Below, piece after piece: positions 34,033-45,349 of a stretch of DNA of 64,000 nucleotides. A program made the translations under genes and the position numbers. The number at the start of each line of letters is the position of its first letter. Within the stretch, counting starts at the first letter, position 1. The notes below the pieces were generated by a model. It made no database searches. It saw only the letters and a program-made list of their open reading frames with translations, and had not been told where the DNA came from. Origin of the DNA: Nephrocerus scutellatus (lineage: Eukaryota > Arthropoda > Insecta > Diptera > Pipunculidae); contig OX352761.1 in the NCBI GenBank assembly GCA_947095585.1, positions 108,983,890 through 109,047,889 on the forward strand, given 5' to 3'.

Positions 34033-34105
34033 ATCCGTTCCTGTACTTTTTATAGTAAAATTAAAATCTCTCAGAGCAAGCACAAAAAAAAGTACGGGAA
34101 CGCAT
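34033..34105. repeat. Short inverted repeat, also near 47567
   Basis: CGTTCCTGTACTTTTTATAG is followed about 50 bases later by AAAAAAAGTACGGGAACG. A related piece, AAAAAGTGCGGGAACAGATC, is at about 47572-47592. Probably the terminus of a small DNA transposon. Confidence 0.55.
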
Positions 34106-34181
34106 AAAACCACAAATTGTTGTCTTGGCAGAAACTGTCAAAATCCCTTACGCCAAAATTCAACATTCGCAAGAAGTTAGT

Positions 34182-34680
34182 TATGTGGCTTTCTTTTGAT
34201 AGAAAAAGTGCAGAGTACTGCACTCAACTTCACAAAAGTGCAATCGATTTGTTTGCTTATGTTACAATTTTAAAATAAAAACATTTGTTATCATTCTTAT
34301 CGCCATCGTGGCACTTGTGCGACCATTTCGACACAAATTCAATTTTTGTGCACTTGGTTAAGAAAGCGTAGAAAAAAACGAGCGCCATATAAGTTAGTTG
34401 TCAATAAATTCGTTTTTGACTTTCGTTTGATTTTTACCCTCTTTTGGCCGAGAGCACTTGTTCTTCGGCTTCAAACGAACAAAAAATTTGCACTCGCACG
34501 ATTTTTATGTATTCGTGCTGCACAAACCCAAAGATGACGATGATAACAAAAGTTTTTATTCGAAAGTTTAATCCATTTTCAAAATCAAACGAAAAAAAAA
34601 CGAGTGTAATTTTGTGACATTCAGTGCAATATTTTTGCACACAGGTATAATTTTTTCTATCAAACGAAAGCCACATTACT
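34182..34680. mobile_element. Foldback element with long imperfect arms
   Basis: The left end TGTGGCTTTCTTTTGATAGA and the right end (reverse complement TGTGGCTTTCGTTTGATAGA) begin arms of about 200 bases. Inside both arms, AATAAAAACTTTTGTTATCA-like sequence and TGCAC-rich words recur in inverted order. Right-end sequence of this family (GTGCAATATTTTTGCAC, then CCACAT) also occurs at 47428-47475 and 56125-56215. Confidence 0.75.
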
Positions 34681-35141
34681 GATATTCGCAAGGAGGTGAA
34701 ATGAACGGTTTCATGACATTTTCTCGAAAAACATTTGCTCGAAAACATTTCGAAGGTTGAAAGTTGTTCCCCTGAAAACAATCTGAGCTGAGTAAAAAGA
34801 GTGAAAATAGATCTGAATTCACCCCTCTTTTCAGTAACTACAATAACAGCACCCCTTTCGAGATCGATTTGCCGAGAAAAAAATTTGAACTCGAGCGTAG
34901 ATTTCTAACAACTCTTTCGTTTTGCGGGGTAGACTTAAGATATATCGCTCGTGGTTTTGGTTTGACGTTATATTTGCAAACTAAACCCGGGGTATGGTTT
35001 GATTTTGCAAAGTTTTTGTAACCGACACTATAACTTTGCTAACCGTCGGCAATCAGCGGGTAATGGTGATTTCTTGGGTCCGAATTTATAGACGTAACTA
35101 TAACTAAAAGCAATGCTTTTAGTGATGGATTTTGATTACTA

Positions 35142-36390
35142 ACGGGTGTTTTTTTAAGAGGTTGCCGATTTTTTTTTTTGAATAAAACACATATAAAATT
35201 ATGAAATGACCAACATTTTTTTTTATTTGGTAGATAATTTTTTGGCATTTAACATTTAAACACAATTTCTGGCATATGGCTACCATGACTATTTTTCACA
35301 AATGTCATTCTGGAGGTCCAATTTTCCAGCACTTTTTCAAGCATTTGAGGGCGTATGTCAGCAATGACACGTTGAATATTGGTTTCCAAAGCGTCAATCG
35401 ATTGAGGTTTATCCACATAAACCAATGACTTCACGTATCCCCACAAAAAGTAATCGAGTGGCGTCAAATCGCACGAACGCGGAGGCCAATTCACCGGACC
35501 ATTTCTCGAAATAATGTTGTCGTTGAAAGTTTCTTTCAATAAGTCGATTGTTTCACGTGCTGTATGGCAAGTGGCACCATCTTGTTGAAACCACATTTCA
35601 TCCATATCCATATCTTCAAGATTTGACAACAAAAACTCATTTAACATGGTTCTGTATCGATTTCCATTCACGGTAACGCGTCGTCCTTCCTCATTTTTAA
35701 AGAAATATGGACCGATGATCCCACCAGCCCATAGACCGCACCAAACAGTACATTTATCAGGATGCATTGGTAATTCTTGAACGGCGTGTGGATTATCTTT
35801 GCTCCAAATGCGACAGTTTTGTTTGTTGACGTATCCATTTAACAAAAAATGCGCCTCATCACTGAAGAGAATTTTACGGTAAAAAAATGGATCTTCGTTC
35901 AATTGATTTAACGACCAATCACTGAATTCACGGCGCAAACGATGGTCGTGTGGCTTTAATTCTTGCACCAATTGAATTTTGTATGGCACCAAACCCAAAG
36001 TCGATGGACAAAGTCCAATTTGCTGAGCACGACGACGAATCGATAAATTGTCGTTTTCTTCGACACTGGCCTCAACGACAGCAATATTTTCTTCTGTACG
36101 AACTCTTCTCATTCTTGTCGGTGGCTTGGCATCCAAAAGAGTGAATGTAGACCGAAATTTGGTAATTACGTTCTTTATGGTGGTCTCTGACGGACGATTA
36201 TGTGCACCATAAAATTCACGAAGTGCTCTATAAACATTTTTAATTGAACACTGATTTTGAAAATAAATTTCCACGATTTGAAAACGTTGTTCTGGAGTTA
36301 ACCTATTCATAATGATTTGCCAAACAATACTGAGTAGAAATGCCTATATTAGCGCTTTTACGGTCAAACTTCGTCCACTGTGATGTTCTT
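35142..36390 (-). mobile_element. DD41D (rosa-like) Tc1/mariner transposon
   Basis: The element carries one transposase frame (35249-36310). Its 3' end at 35142 starts ACGGGTGTTTTTTTAAGAGG directly after a TA. No matching inverted end was found beyond the start codon side (36310-36450), so the 5' terminus is either truncated near 36390 or too diverged to see. DD41D elements of the rosa type were first described from a Ceratitis fruit fly (established knowledge). Flanking unrelated inverted words at 36394-36414 (CTTAGATC/GATCTAAG) are noted but not part of the ends. Confidence 0.75.
35249..36310 (-). CDS. DD41D Tc1/mariner-family transposase
   Basis: The frame of 353 residues starts MNRLTPEQRFQIVEIYFQNQ. 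It has an N-terminal helix-turn-helix (residues about 5-60) and a linker TRMRRVRTEENIAVVEASV with a second helix-turn-helix. The DDE catalytic core follows: first Asp in ILFSDEAHFLLNGYVNKQNC, second in WFQQDGATCHTA, third in DLTPLDYFLWGYVK. The spacing between second and third Asp is 41 residues, defining DD41D. The frame has no stops. Around residue 105, PSTLGLVPYKIQ seems about 8 residues shorter than relatives I remember in this helix, suggesting a small in-frame deletion that may impair DNA binding. A 5' terminal repeat was not found, so mobility is doubtful. Confidence 0.9.
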   Translation of the reverse strand: MNRLTPEQRFQIVEIYFQNQCSIKNVYRALREFYGAHNRPSETTIKNVITKFRSTFTLLDAKPPTRMRRVRTEENIAVVEASVEENDNLSIRRRAQQIGLCPSTLGLVPYKIQLVQELKPHDHRLRREFSDWSLNQLNEDPFFYRKILFSDEAHFLLNGYVNKQNCRIWSKDNPHAVQELPMHPDKCTVWCGLWAGGIIGPYFFKNEEGRRVTVNGNRYRTMLNEFLLSNLEDMDMDEMWFQQDGATCHTARETIDLLKETFNDNIISRNGPVNWPPRSCDLTPLDYFLWGYVKSLVYVDKPQSIDALETNIQRVIADIRPQMLEKVLENWTSRMTFVKNSHGSHMPEIVFKC

Positions 36391-38136
36391 AGATCGCCTG
36401 ATCTAAGATCAATAGTTATAGATGATTTTATAGTTTTTGGCTTTAGTTATAATACTTTTTAGAACTAGAATTAAATGAAAAAAGTAAATATGAATTTCAT
36501 TATTAACGTGATATCGTCGGAAAATTGTATTTTCGTATCGTATATAATGGTAAAGGAAAGAATACATGAAGCTTATAAATACAGGACCGAAAGCCGGTAG
36601 GTTTTTCTTGAACTAATATTTAGGTGGGTGTCCAAGTGCAAACTTGTAATTAAAATTTACATAATTTACTTCTCAACATTCGATGTTTTTTTGATGGCAC
36701 GCCATACTAATTGTTATATACACAGTAACACATATTGGGTACAGTATGTACATAACGAAGCCATTTACGGCAGGCAATGGAGTATGAACTTGGAATTTTT
36801 TTATCTCCATAGTAATTGTAACATTATGCCTTCTGCAACAGTATTACAAAATTAAATATAAATTTAAATTAAATATTAACGTCAGCAGTCAATAAAACTC
36901 GAATGTAATTTCTTAGCAATAACGCGCTTCCACAATGGCGTCTCTAAAAAGAAAAATCTATAACCAATTTAACAAATTTGCACCAACCAAGTATAAAGCT
37001 TTATGGAATCAAATCTTGAACTAATAATTTAAAATAATTATTTAGCAAAATTAGATTTAGAAGGATGCACATAAAGTCAAAGGAAAAATACGTAATTTTT
37101 TGGAAAAATGTACTCCCAGTAGTGTTAATACTAACAAATCACACCACATCGAACAAACGCACCTTTACATATAATTTTTTCAAATTTAATTATAGTATTT
37201 TCACTATACTGTATTTGCTTAAATAAAAATAAATTTCCACGATCTCCGCACAACAACTCTCAAAAACTCAACATTGAATAATCGATAAATGAAAAATCTA
37301 GCATCAGGCCGCCATCATCAATTTCAATGAAAAGAACGTGCATGCGGCAGCGGCAGCGCATAAATACCAGTAATGCCAAATTACCAAGTATGTAAGCAGT
37401 TTTTTTTTGTTTTTAACTTATTGCCTTGGCGCAAGTCATTCAGGGAGTATTTATTCGCTTGGCAAAAAATTTAAATATAAAAATAATCAGGTTTTTGAAT
37501 ATTTAAAAATATTTATATTTTTGGAGTTTATCCTTAATAATGGATACTCGGTATAGAAAAAAATAACACAAAACATTTTATGGGGAGTGAAATCGAGTGT
37601 TAACAAATCAAGCGTTAACTTAACGCGTTAACAATTATCGTAATTTGTGACGCGTTGCGTGTGGCCTGTGTTTTATATGAAAATCGATTCTTACGGAATA
37701 AACTCCAGTCGCGCATCGAAGCTGACTTTTTTTTCATATAAAACTTATATCTTTATTCATTAAATTTAATATTTTATGTAAGTAACGAAATTTATTTTGA
37801 CAAAATTACAAATACTAGTGACTAAAAAAACGCCAAAAGGTGTCATTCAAATGAATGTAGCAGCATAATAGATTATACATTTTAAATATGTTTTTTATTT
37901 TAGTAATAATTTTATAAATAATATTAAAATTATTACTTTTAAGTTAATTACGCGTTTGATTTCAAACAAAAATAATCATTTTAATTACATTTATTTCCCA
38001 GTCGAACTCCAAATAGGCGTTTGACTGAAACACCAACAATTCAGTCGAAATTACGACTAGTCCTATGACTTTAGTCGAAATGTCGACAAATGTGACGTCA
38101 TTCGAAAGTGAAATGCTTACATATTCGACCCCCTGC
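36391..38136. other. Intergenic, no gene recognised
   Basis: AT-rich. A copy of the short interspersed repeat lies at 37410-37470. No gene was recognised; the 75-residue open frame at 36628-36855 has no domain. Confidence 0.35.
37410..37470 (+). repeat. Short interspersed repeat, copy 3 (partial)
   Basis: AACTTATTGCCTTGGCGCAA and GTCATTCAGGGAG match the core of the repeat at 19605-19715 and (reversed) 28655-28790. The left flanking part is not conserved here. Confidence 0.45.
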
Positions 38137-38595
38137 TTTTTTTCATTCTCCGAGAATAATCTATTTCGTCATTTTTTACACTCCTCTCGGGTATGATCTT
38201 TTTGCTCTGAAAAAATATACAGAACATTTTTTGACAGCTGTAGTTGTTTGTTTCTTTAAACATGAAACCTGTCTACTAGTATGGAGCATTCAGGTAAAAA
38301 ATAAAACTTTTCTCTGATTCTACAAAAACACACAAGATAATTCTTCTGATATGGCAGAACTGATAAAAAAAAACAATTTCGGATTTATTGGCACCGGAAT
38401 AAATTTACAACCAATGCCATGCATTCGGAATAATTTTATTCCAAATGTTTGTAGGAATGAAGTAATTCTATTCTGCTGTTAGTTAGAAACCTCACCACCA
38501 GAGTTGATTTTGATTGTAAATTTGTTTGCTGTGCAGTCGTTAATTTAATCGCCTTGCTTCAACGTTTCACTCCACTCTATTCCATTGCTATAGTA

Positions 38596-39751
38596 CAGTG
38601 TGACCATCCGTACTCTTTTTAGAGGACATGTTCTCTTTTAGAACCTCGCTCTTTTTGTCCTCTATCTTTTTTAATCGATTAACTTTTTTGTACTATTTTA
38701 GGTTTAACCTCTATTTTATTCTTTTCTTGAAACAAAAATAAAAATCAATATGAAATTTTTATCTCAAAAATTATTTTTGTGCTGACATTGGAATTGTCCA
38801 TAGGGAAAAATCCCCATTTTAATGTTTATCGGGTAAAATTTGACATTTGTCAGAGTTAATTTTCACCTCCGCCACAGTATGCATTTATTTTTTTAAGAAA
38901 AAATGAAGAATTAGTTAATGAATGCACGGCTTTTAAAAAGAATGTCATTGAAATTTACAAAAATTGTTAAGATTATTTAAAACAATGGACAACACATTTC
39001 AAAGATTTTTCTATTTTTAAATGGATGGCTTTAACGAAAGAACCTGAGTGGACTGAAATATCAAAAACAGTTGAATTTTTAATAGAGAAACATATTAATA
39101 TAAACGATTCGATTCTTATAAGCCAATTCAATAATTTGAAAAGTTTTATGAAGGTCGCGACTAAAGAAAAACAATTTAATGAAAAACTTTCACATGAAAA
39201 GTGGGTGGAATTTTTTGCTGCAGTTCCAAACGACGAACAAAATTCAGAATTCCTTAAAATTTGTTGAATTCCCGGGCATAATGCGAATGTGGAGCGAGTT
39301 TTCAGTTTAATGAATAGTCAATGGACTGACGAGCGCAATATATTTCTTGTAGAAACCATTGAGAGTATTTTATGTATAAAATTTAATTTTAAAAATGTTT
39401 CATGCGCTGAGTTTTTTTATTTAATCCAGAGCGACAAAAACGCTCTTAGAGCCATACGATCGAATGAAAAATATTTAAATTCATGAATTTCTATATGCAA
39501 TAATTTATTTTTTGTAATTAATAAATAGATAGTATTTATTTTTATTTTTACTCTTAGCAACTGAAGTCTGCTAGTCATTTTTTTATAATTTTAATTAATT
39601 AACTTTAAGAGACAAGAAGTCTTGATATGTGTTACTGGGTAATAAAATAAAAAAAAATCATTTATTTAAAATTGTCCTCTTTTTTTCTAGTTTTTCCTCT
39701 TTTTTTTAATCGGTTGTTCTCTTTTTTCTGTCAGTACTTCTGGACACCCTG
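38596..39751 (+). mobile_element. hAT-family transposon derivative with 8-bp target duplication
   Basis: The element is 1156 bases. The left end CAGTGTGACCATCCGTAC and right end (reverse complement CAGGGTGTCCAGAAGTAC) are hAT-type imperfect terminal repeats. The perfect 8-bp duplication CTATAGTA flanks it at 38588-38595 and 39752-39759. It keeps only the 3' part of a transposase, with stops. Too short to be autonomous, it would depend on another hAT source. Confidence 0.92.
38884..39486 (+). pseudogene. hAT transposase C-terminal remnant
   Basis: One continuous frame gives pieces such as EIYKNC, DYLKQWTTHFKDFSIFKWM, ALTKEPEW, HEKWVEFFAAVPND and the hAT dimerisation block HNANVERVFSLMNSQW, ending RSNEKYLNS. 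It is interrupted by two in-frame stops, TAA at 38968-38970 and TGA at 39265-39267. The N-terminal zinc finger and catalytic part of the transposase are absent, so it is inactive. Confidence 0.85.
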
Positions 39752-40293
39752 CTATAGTATGAGTTGTAGTTTTATTAACAACTATAAATTCGGGTCTAGT
39801 TTGTTGTTTTTTATTAAATTTGGTTTCGGTTTGATTATATTTGCAAAGCATTCCCCACGAAAACTACAAAATCACGTCACTTTGACAGCTTACCCATAGA
39901 TAACCAATAATTTCTTCTCTGATCACATGTAAGATCAAAAAAAATTATCTGCTCCGTTTCAGAGAAAAGTTTTATTTTTCACCTAAATGCTCCACAGCAG
40001 TCGACATGTCCCATGTTTAATGAAACAAACAACTACAGCTGTGAAAAATGTTCTGTATATTTTTTCAGAGTAAAAAGATCATATCTGAGAATTATCGGAG
40101 CGTAAGAAAGAACGCTTCAGAGAAAAAAGATTTCTCGGAGAATGAAAAAAAAACAGATCTGAATTCTGGCAGTCGAATTATCTCTCCGAGTACTCCGAGA
40201 TCAAAAAAAAGCAGCCATTGTTTCGGATATGGTTTAAGCTTATGGAAAGATGCATAAAAGGAATAAAAAAAGCCATGAGAATTTTTGAACCCG

Positions 40294-40566
40294 TATATAG
40301 ACAAAACCTTCTCTATAGAAAGCCCAAGTGTTCCGATCGTACACAAATACTATCCAAAACGTATTTGTATTTGTAATCAACTAAAGAGCAAAATCCCTAT
40401 AAAATTTGTCTGTTTCCCACTACCACATCTTACGTTTCTCGCTCTTTGCGACTACTTATTTTTTGTACAGTGTATTCACATTCCAAAATACAGACGAGTT
40501 TTGGATTGGTTTACAGCATTAGTATGCATTGAGTTGGGCTTTCTATAGAGAAGGTTTTGTATATAG
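40294..40566. repeat. Inverted-repeat (MITE-like) element
   Basis: The arms are exact over ACAAAACCTTCTCTATAGAA plus AGCCCAA (27 bases), left at 40301-40327 and inverted right at about 40534-40560, with TATATAG-type extension outward. The interior is about 205 bases with no open frame that ignores composition. The exact arm match argues for recent origin. Confidence 0.8.
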
Positions 40567-43189
40567 AAGAGTACATTTCTCGTTGTTTCCACCTCAAATA
40601 ACAAAAATACTACAATAAAATAATTTGTTTGGGTGAGTAAAATTATGGAGTTATCGCTGAAATGCATTAATGGCAAAAGTAAAGGAATTAATTTAGAACA
40701 CATGTATATGAGAAAACATCTGTTTTTGTTGCATCTGATTCTTAAGGTAATATGTCCTCTAAATATAAATTTTGGTGATCACAGCTAACAATTATAACGC
40801 CCACTAATACATATGTGTCTCGGTGTTTGCAGTTTGACCTATCTCTTCAATTTCAAATTTAACCATTTTGATTTAAGCTGACCTTGAAAATCGCTTAAAA
40901 TAATCCAACAACATTTTCCCTTCAATTAGGCTCACATTTATTGTAGCATTAGTTGAAGCCCGTATACGTGTACATGCCAACAAGCATATGTTATTGTGGC
41001 ATTTTCGTTATCTGAGGTGAGTAACACTTTGATGAGACTTTCTCACATCTCATCTAGTTTTGGTACGCGAAAGCGAACCGATTCAGATTTCGTTCTAGAA
41101 TCTTGTACTAGAATCTGCCATTAAAATTACACTAACACAAAGAAAGAGAAAACATCACACCACATTAAAGTTGTATGCTATACACCTCGTACGTATACGA
41201 ACTGACATCGCACGTTCAGGTGAGTTTTGCACATTTGCGACCAAAATTCGTACCCTGGATACATCTAAAACATCTCTCAAGTTGACATCGTGTAAAAAAT
41301 TGGACTATGTAGGAACCGGCATGATGAAGTACCTTGATCGAAAAGTTTAATACAATAATGGTACAAAATTGTAGAGCAGACTAAGCCTTAGAAGAAAGTC
41401 TGACGTATATTACATACGGGATGAGTTACTATATGACCACTAGGGTACTACACTTCACCAAAAAAGAAATCCATTTTTCCATTTTCACAAAATGTGTTCA
41501 AAACTAAACTATTTTTATTATAAACTCCGCCGCTTTTATGCGACACAATATTGATAAATGTATTACAAAATATAATTTCTTTAGAAGACATAATTTTAAA
41601 CAATTTCAGAGCAATGAGATCACTTTTTTACTATTTTATATTGAATCCATCCATCCTTTGCGGAGCTGATAGTCATTTCATCTATGCTGGCGGCTGCTTT
41701 TTAACCGACAACAAAATCTACTTCATGAAGCAATATTTCCCGCAATAAATCATCTGCAAATGAAAAATAAAAGGAATTTAGTATAAAATTTGAAAAAAAT
41801 ATAACGTCTGCTTACCCAAGTAGGTTATATTTATAAATTAGCTCTGCTCTTCCAGCCAGGATGATTGTCATTTGCGTAATTATTTGATCCACCGTTTGGG
41901 TGTATGTCCTTGTTGTGCTTCATTATACGGCTTTTTCGAAAAACAATGTTTACTGGGTCATAGTTTTCCTAACAACGACCATCAGTCCTTTTTAATTGTC
42001 GAAGTTCCTTCTCTAATTATTGCCTACATCCTACACAATTCCCAAACAGTCGAGTTATAAGAACTATTCTGGATATTCTTTTGAAAAAACATTGCGTTTG
42101 CTTCCTACTGATTGAGTAGTTAGTTGTTAGTCTTGTTTTGAAAGTAATTCTTGTAGTTCTACATACATCATTTTGTTCGAAAATCTTTAAATCCACTCCA
42201 TCCAATGGGTACAACAAAATCAATCGAATACATTGAATGCATTTTGAGGGGGTGGAACCATGATAAATTAACAAATGGCATAATATCTGGATTCTTTTCC
42301 AAGGTCCGGACGAGTAAAAATGATTTATTTATCTCTTAACAATGTTCCCGCTTGTCAAATTTCCTACTTATTAACTTAGTATATCCTAATTAACAAAAAT
42401 ATCAAATAATACACCCACACGCACCCCTTACCCAGGGTTAAATCTCGGTCACACTTCCGTCAAGCCACCAGAATATGTCTTTCCTAAGACGTTCCTTATT
42501 TAACAAGTCCCTTTCATGTACGTTATGTCAGAGTCCCTGGATACCATTTCCATTCCTATTAAGCAATGAGGCATAACACCAACACCTGTTGGTGAACTTC
42601 AATTTTTGCAACTAAGTACCCTTTAGTTTTGGAACTTCATCATCCATCATCTGTTATATATTTTTCGAACGCTAAACCAGAAATTATCCTGAACTCCTGT
42701 ATTCCTGCGTATTGATGTTGAATGGACTTTATGGTGGTTAGGATATATCTCCTTGGCTTATAACCCTTTCCATAATCAACCTTCACAGTCGTGCCAGGTT
42801 ATTTCATGCGCCGAATTCTCACATGGCATTCAGACTTTAAATTCTATAAACAGATGCCATACTTTCGCTCTACTGATTAGTTTATGGATTGCTGGTGTAA
42901 TTCAGGTCCTCCTCCATAGACAGAGACAACCAGATTATCCGATTTGCTTAAACTTGGCTTTTAATAAAAAAAAAAATTCAGCCACATTCCTTTAACCAAT
43001 TAACTCCGGCATATTTTTTAAGTTTTTCAATTATGACGCCCCATTTTTCCTATAGGGTTTCTCGGCTATGCTTGAGTTAATTTGCTTGAAATTCTAACTC
43101 TTTCTATACTTCCCTTCATTGGCAAATCATCAAAATTTTTTTTTGCAAAGTTCGCATTCGGTTGCCACAACAACGTGCGCTAATAAAAA
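40567..43189. other. Intergenic, no gene recognised
   Basis: AT-rich. Short open frames (41551-41748, 41872-42060, 42753-42995) have no recognisable domain or neighbours. No clear repeat was found. Confidence 0.35.
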
Positions 43190-43590
43190 TCATAAGCGAT
43201 ATAGCCCATTTCCGGGTCAACGGCTTTGTGAATAAGCAATATTTTCGTATTTGTGCAAATCGGCAACCATTTACGAAATGTCATTCATAAGGGTTCCATG
43301 CATGAGTGGTCATTGGCCCAAACTTCCTCACAATCAATGGAGATCGCTACTGGGCACATTGACTGACTATTTTCGGTATAAGTTGGAAGATGTCGATTTG
43401 GAGCATATGTAGTGTCAACAAGACGAGACCACATGCTGCCCAAACCATCGAGTTATTGAAGACCACTAAATTGGCCGCGTTGTTCGTGTGATTTTGACGT
43501 CTGGGACTTTTTTCTTACCACCAACATCGAACGCCAAATTAATGCAAAAAAGTCGTTTCCGTGGAGGACATTAGAATAATGTTTTTGCAT
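43190..43590 (+). pseudogene. Degenerate DD41D-like transposase fragment
   Basis: The plus strand gives SDIAHFRVNGFVNKQYFRIC, then VIGPNFLTINGDRYWAH, then (shifted) EDVDLEHM and CQQDETTC and, further, VRVILTSGTFF. This order follows the catalytic core of the same family as 35249-36310 but with many stops and shifts and changed catalytic Asp surroundings. It is an ancient, dead copy. Confidence 0.65.
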
Positions 43591-45349
43591 AATTAATGAC
43601 AGTTAACGACTTTTTGCTTGATAGCCATTTACAATGGAAACTACTTGCTAACAGCCAGCTTCAGTTTATTAAGCTAATGCACAACTTTTGTTGGTTTTCA
43701 GCGCTTGGCTGGCCAGGTTCAGTACTCATTATTACATTAACTTTTTTATCTATTTATCTATTCAGGAATATATTCGTAATTGTGGTTTAATGGATTTCCC
43801 ATGTTTATCAGTTGGACATGTCAGCTGTGCACTCTTCGATCGATAATGAAACCAAACCAGTAAGTGCATTTCATATCATTCGAGTTTTAATTAACAATCC
43901 TCGAGTCGAGTAATGCAGATTTACGAGAACCCATGTTAGATTATGCCAAGGCCAGATTTCTTGGCGTCATTATGTGCATTAAAGCAAAGAGTATGGAGAT
44001 ATCTCTATACTCTTTGATTAAAATTATTCCACCGACTTAGTAACTTGTTACAATTTAATATTAATAACTGCACCATTAAAACTCATATTGATTTGTATTC
44101 GTTATACCTTTTCTGACCTTTAAATGGCTTCTTTCTTCTTCTTCTTTCATAATTTCTTTGAATTCATTCGTATTTATTGTAAGTACCTTAGTAAATTTTT
44201 TTTTCATGCTTCCACCGAAAAACACGAGATTCTTTCATTGCAAACTCGTATGTATGTTATATAGTAGAGCCCCTCTATAACAAACAAAAAGTTTTAAAAA
44301 ATACTTTGGAAGGAGTCATTTTCCCCTTCCCAAAGAACATGAAATGTCAATTAATGCCATTTCGGACAACTCTGCTTGCTCTTATCTCGTTTTTTTTCCC
44401 TTTTTATAAATCTTTGTCGGAGCTGTCAGAGTTGATCTCAGCAAAACGAACACGAAAAGCTAAAATCTTTTGTTTATGTTTTGTTGCATGTCAGTGCTTT
44501 TAGTGAACACAAATCAAATGACAAATTGTATCGCGCAAAATGCAAGCAAATTGACATCAGTTGTTGGATTAATAAAAAGAGGGGTAACTCATCCAAAATA
44601 AACAAATCTGTTAAAGGCGATCTCAGATCAAAAAATTGGGTTCCATCGTTTTTTTTTTTTTTTTGAAATGGGGTTTCCATTTGATAACCAAAAATCAATC
44701 TGCGCAAGATTTTTTGTCAATGCGCATACAACATTAGAGTCGATCTTTCTGTGCCGGAAGAATTCAACATAACTGTTTGTGAATTTCAGACCCATTCAGA
44801 TTCAGTTATGCTATACCTCACTAATTTCAAAATATGTACCGACGATTTTATTGGGACGAATTCAAAAAGGCAAAAGTTCCTACCGGAACTCTTATTATTG
44901 CAGATTGTATGAAAGAGGGATATTACAACGAGTGTGTCTGTAATGTTCTTTTACGTTCGATTTAGCTTGGTTCATACTTTCCAATTGACATAAGCGAAGG
45001 GGAATTATTATTATAAAGTTCTTCGCAATAGTATTAATCAATAGCGGGGCACAATCAAACATTTATTAGAAGGATAGCGAAGCCAAAGCAGGAGCCCATG
45101 ATCTAGCCTAATTGACAGTTCAAATATTACCATTATTTTAGATCTGACATCTGGAGTGTCATTGTAAAAAAGCATTGGGATTAATAGCCGACGAAAGGAA
45201 TTTATAGGATGTCCCAACAAGAGCGCCGGATTTAAATTTGCCGCCATTTTGTTAATACGAGTTGTACGGTGATTTTTTTTGACATTTGTCACGTGTGATG
45301 CGTTGATTTTTTGAAGTACTTTAAAAACAACTTTCATACGACCCAGAGA
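43591..45349. other. Intergenic; short palindrome and possible pogo-like end
   Basis: Contains a 30-bp near-palindrome at 43986-44015 (AAAGAGTATGGAGAT and its inverse with one mismatch). There is also a single GAGCCCCTCTATAAC-like word near 44268 that resembles ends of pogo-type MITEs, but no matching inverse was seen. A T-run lies at 44649-44664. No gene was recognised. Confidence 0.35.

Larger units (their letters stand above)
38137..40150. mobile_element. Long inverted-repeat element split by a hAT insertion
   Basis: The arm at 38137-38345 (TTCATTCTCCGAGAA, TGATCTTTTTGCTCTGAAAA, CAGCTGTAGTTGTTTGTTTC, GGAGCATTCAGGTAAAAAAT) recurs reverse-complemented at about 39930-40150 with roughly 85-90 percent identity by eye. 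The arms face outward from an interior that contains the hAT copy at 38596-39751. Without the hAT, the element would be about 850 bases. Ends and target duplication were not fixed. No transposase of its own was recognised. Confidence 0.75.

Noticed and set aside
34434..34781. 115-residue minus-strand open frame
   Set aside because: Lies across the right arm of the foldback element and has no recognisable domain or codon-like bias.
45038..45337. 99-residue minus-strand frame resembling a protein
   Set aside because: No domain, neighbour or splice support; could be an old transposon piece but I could not identify one.
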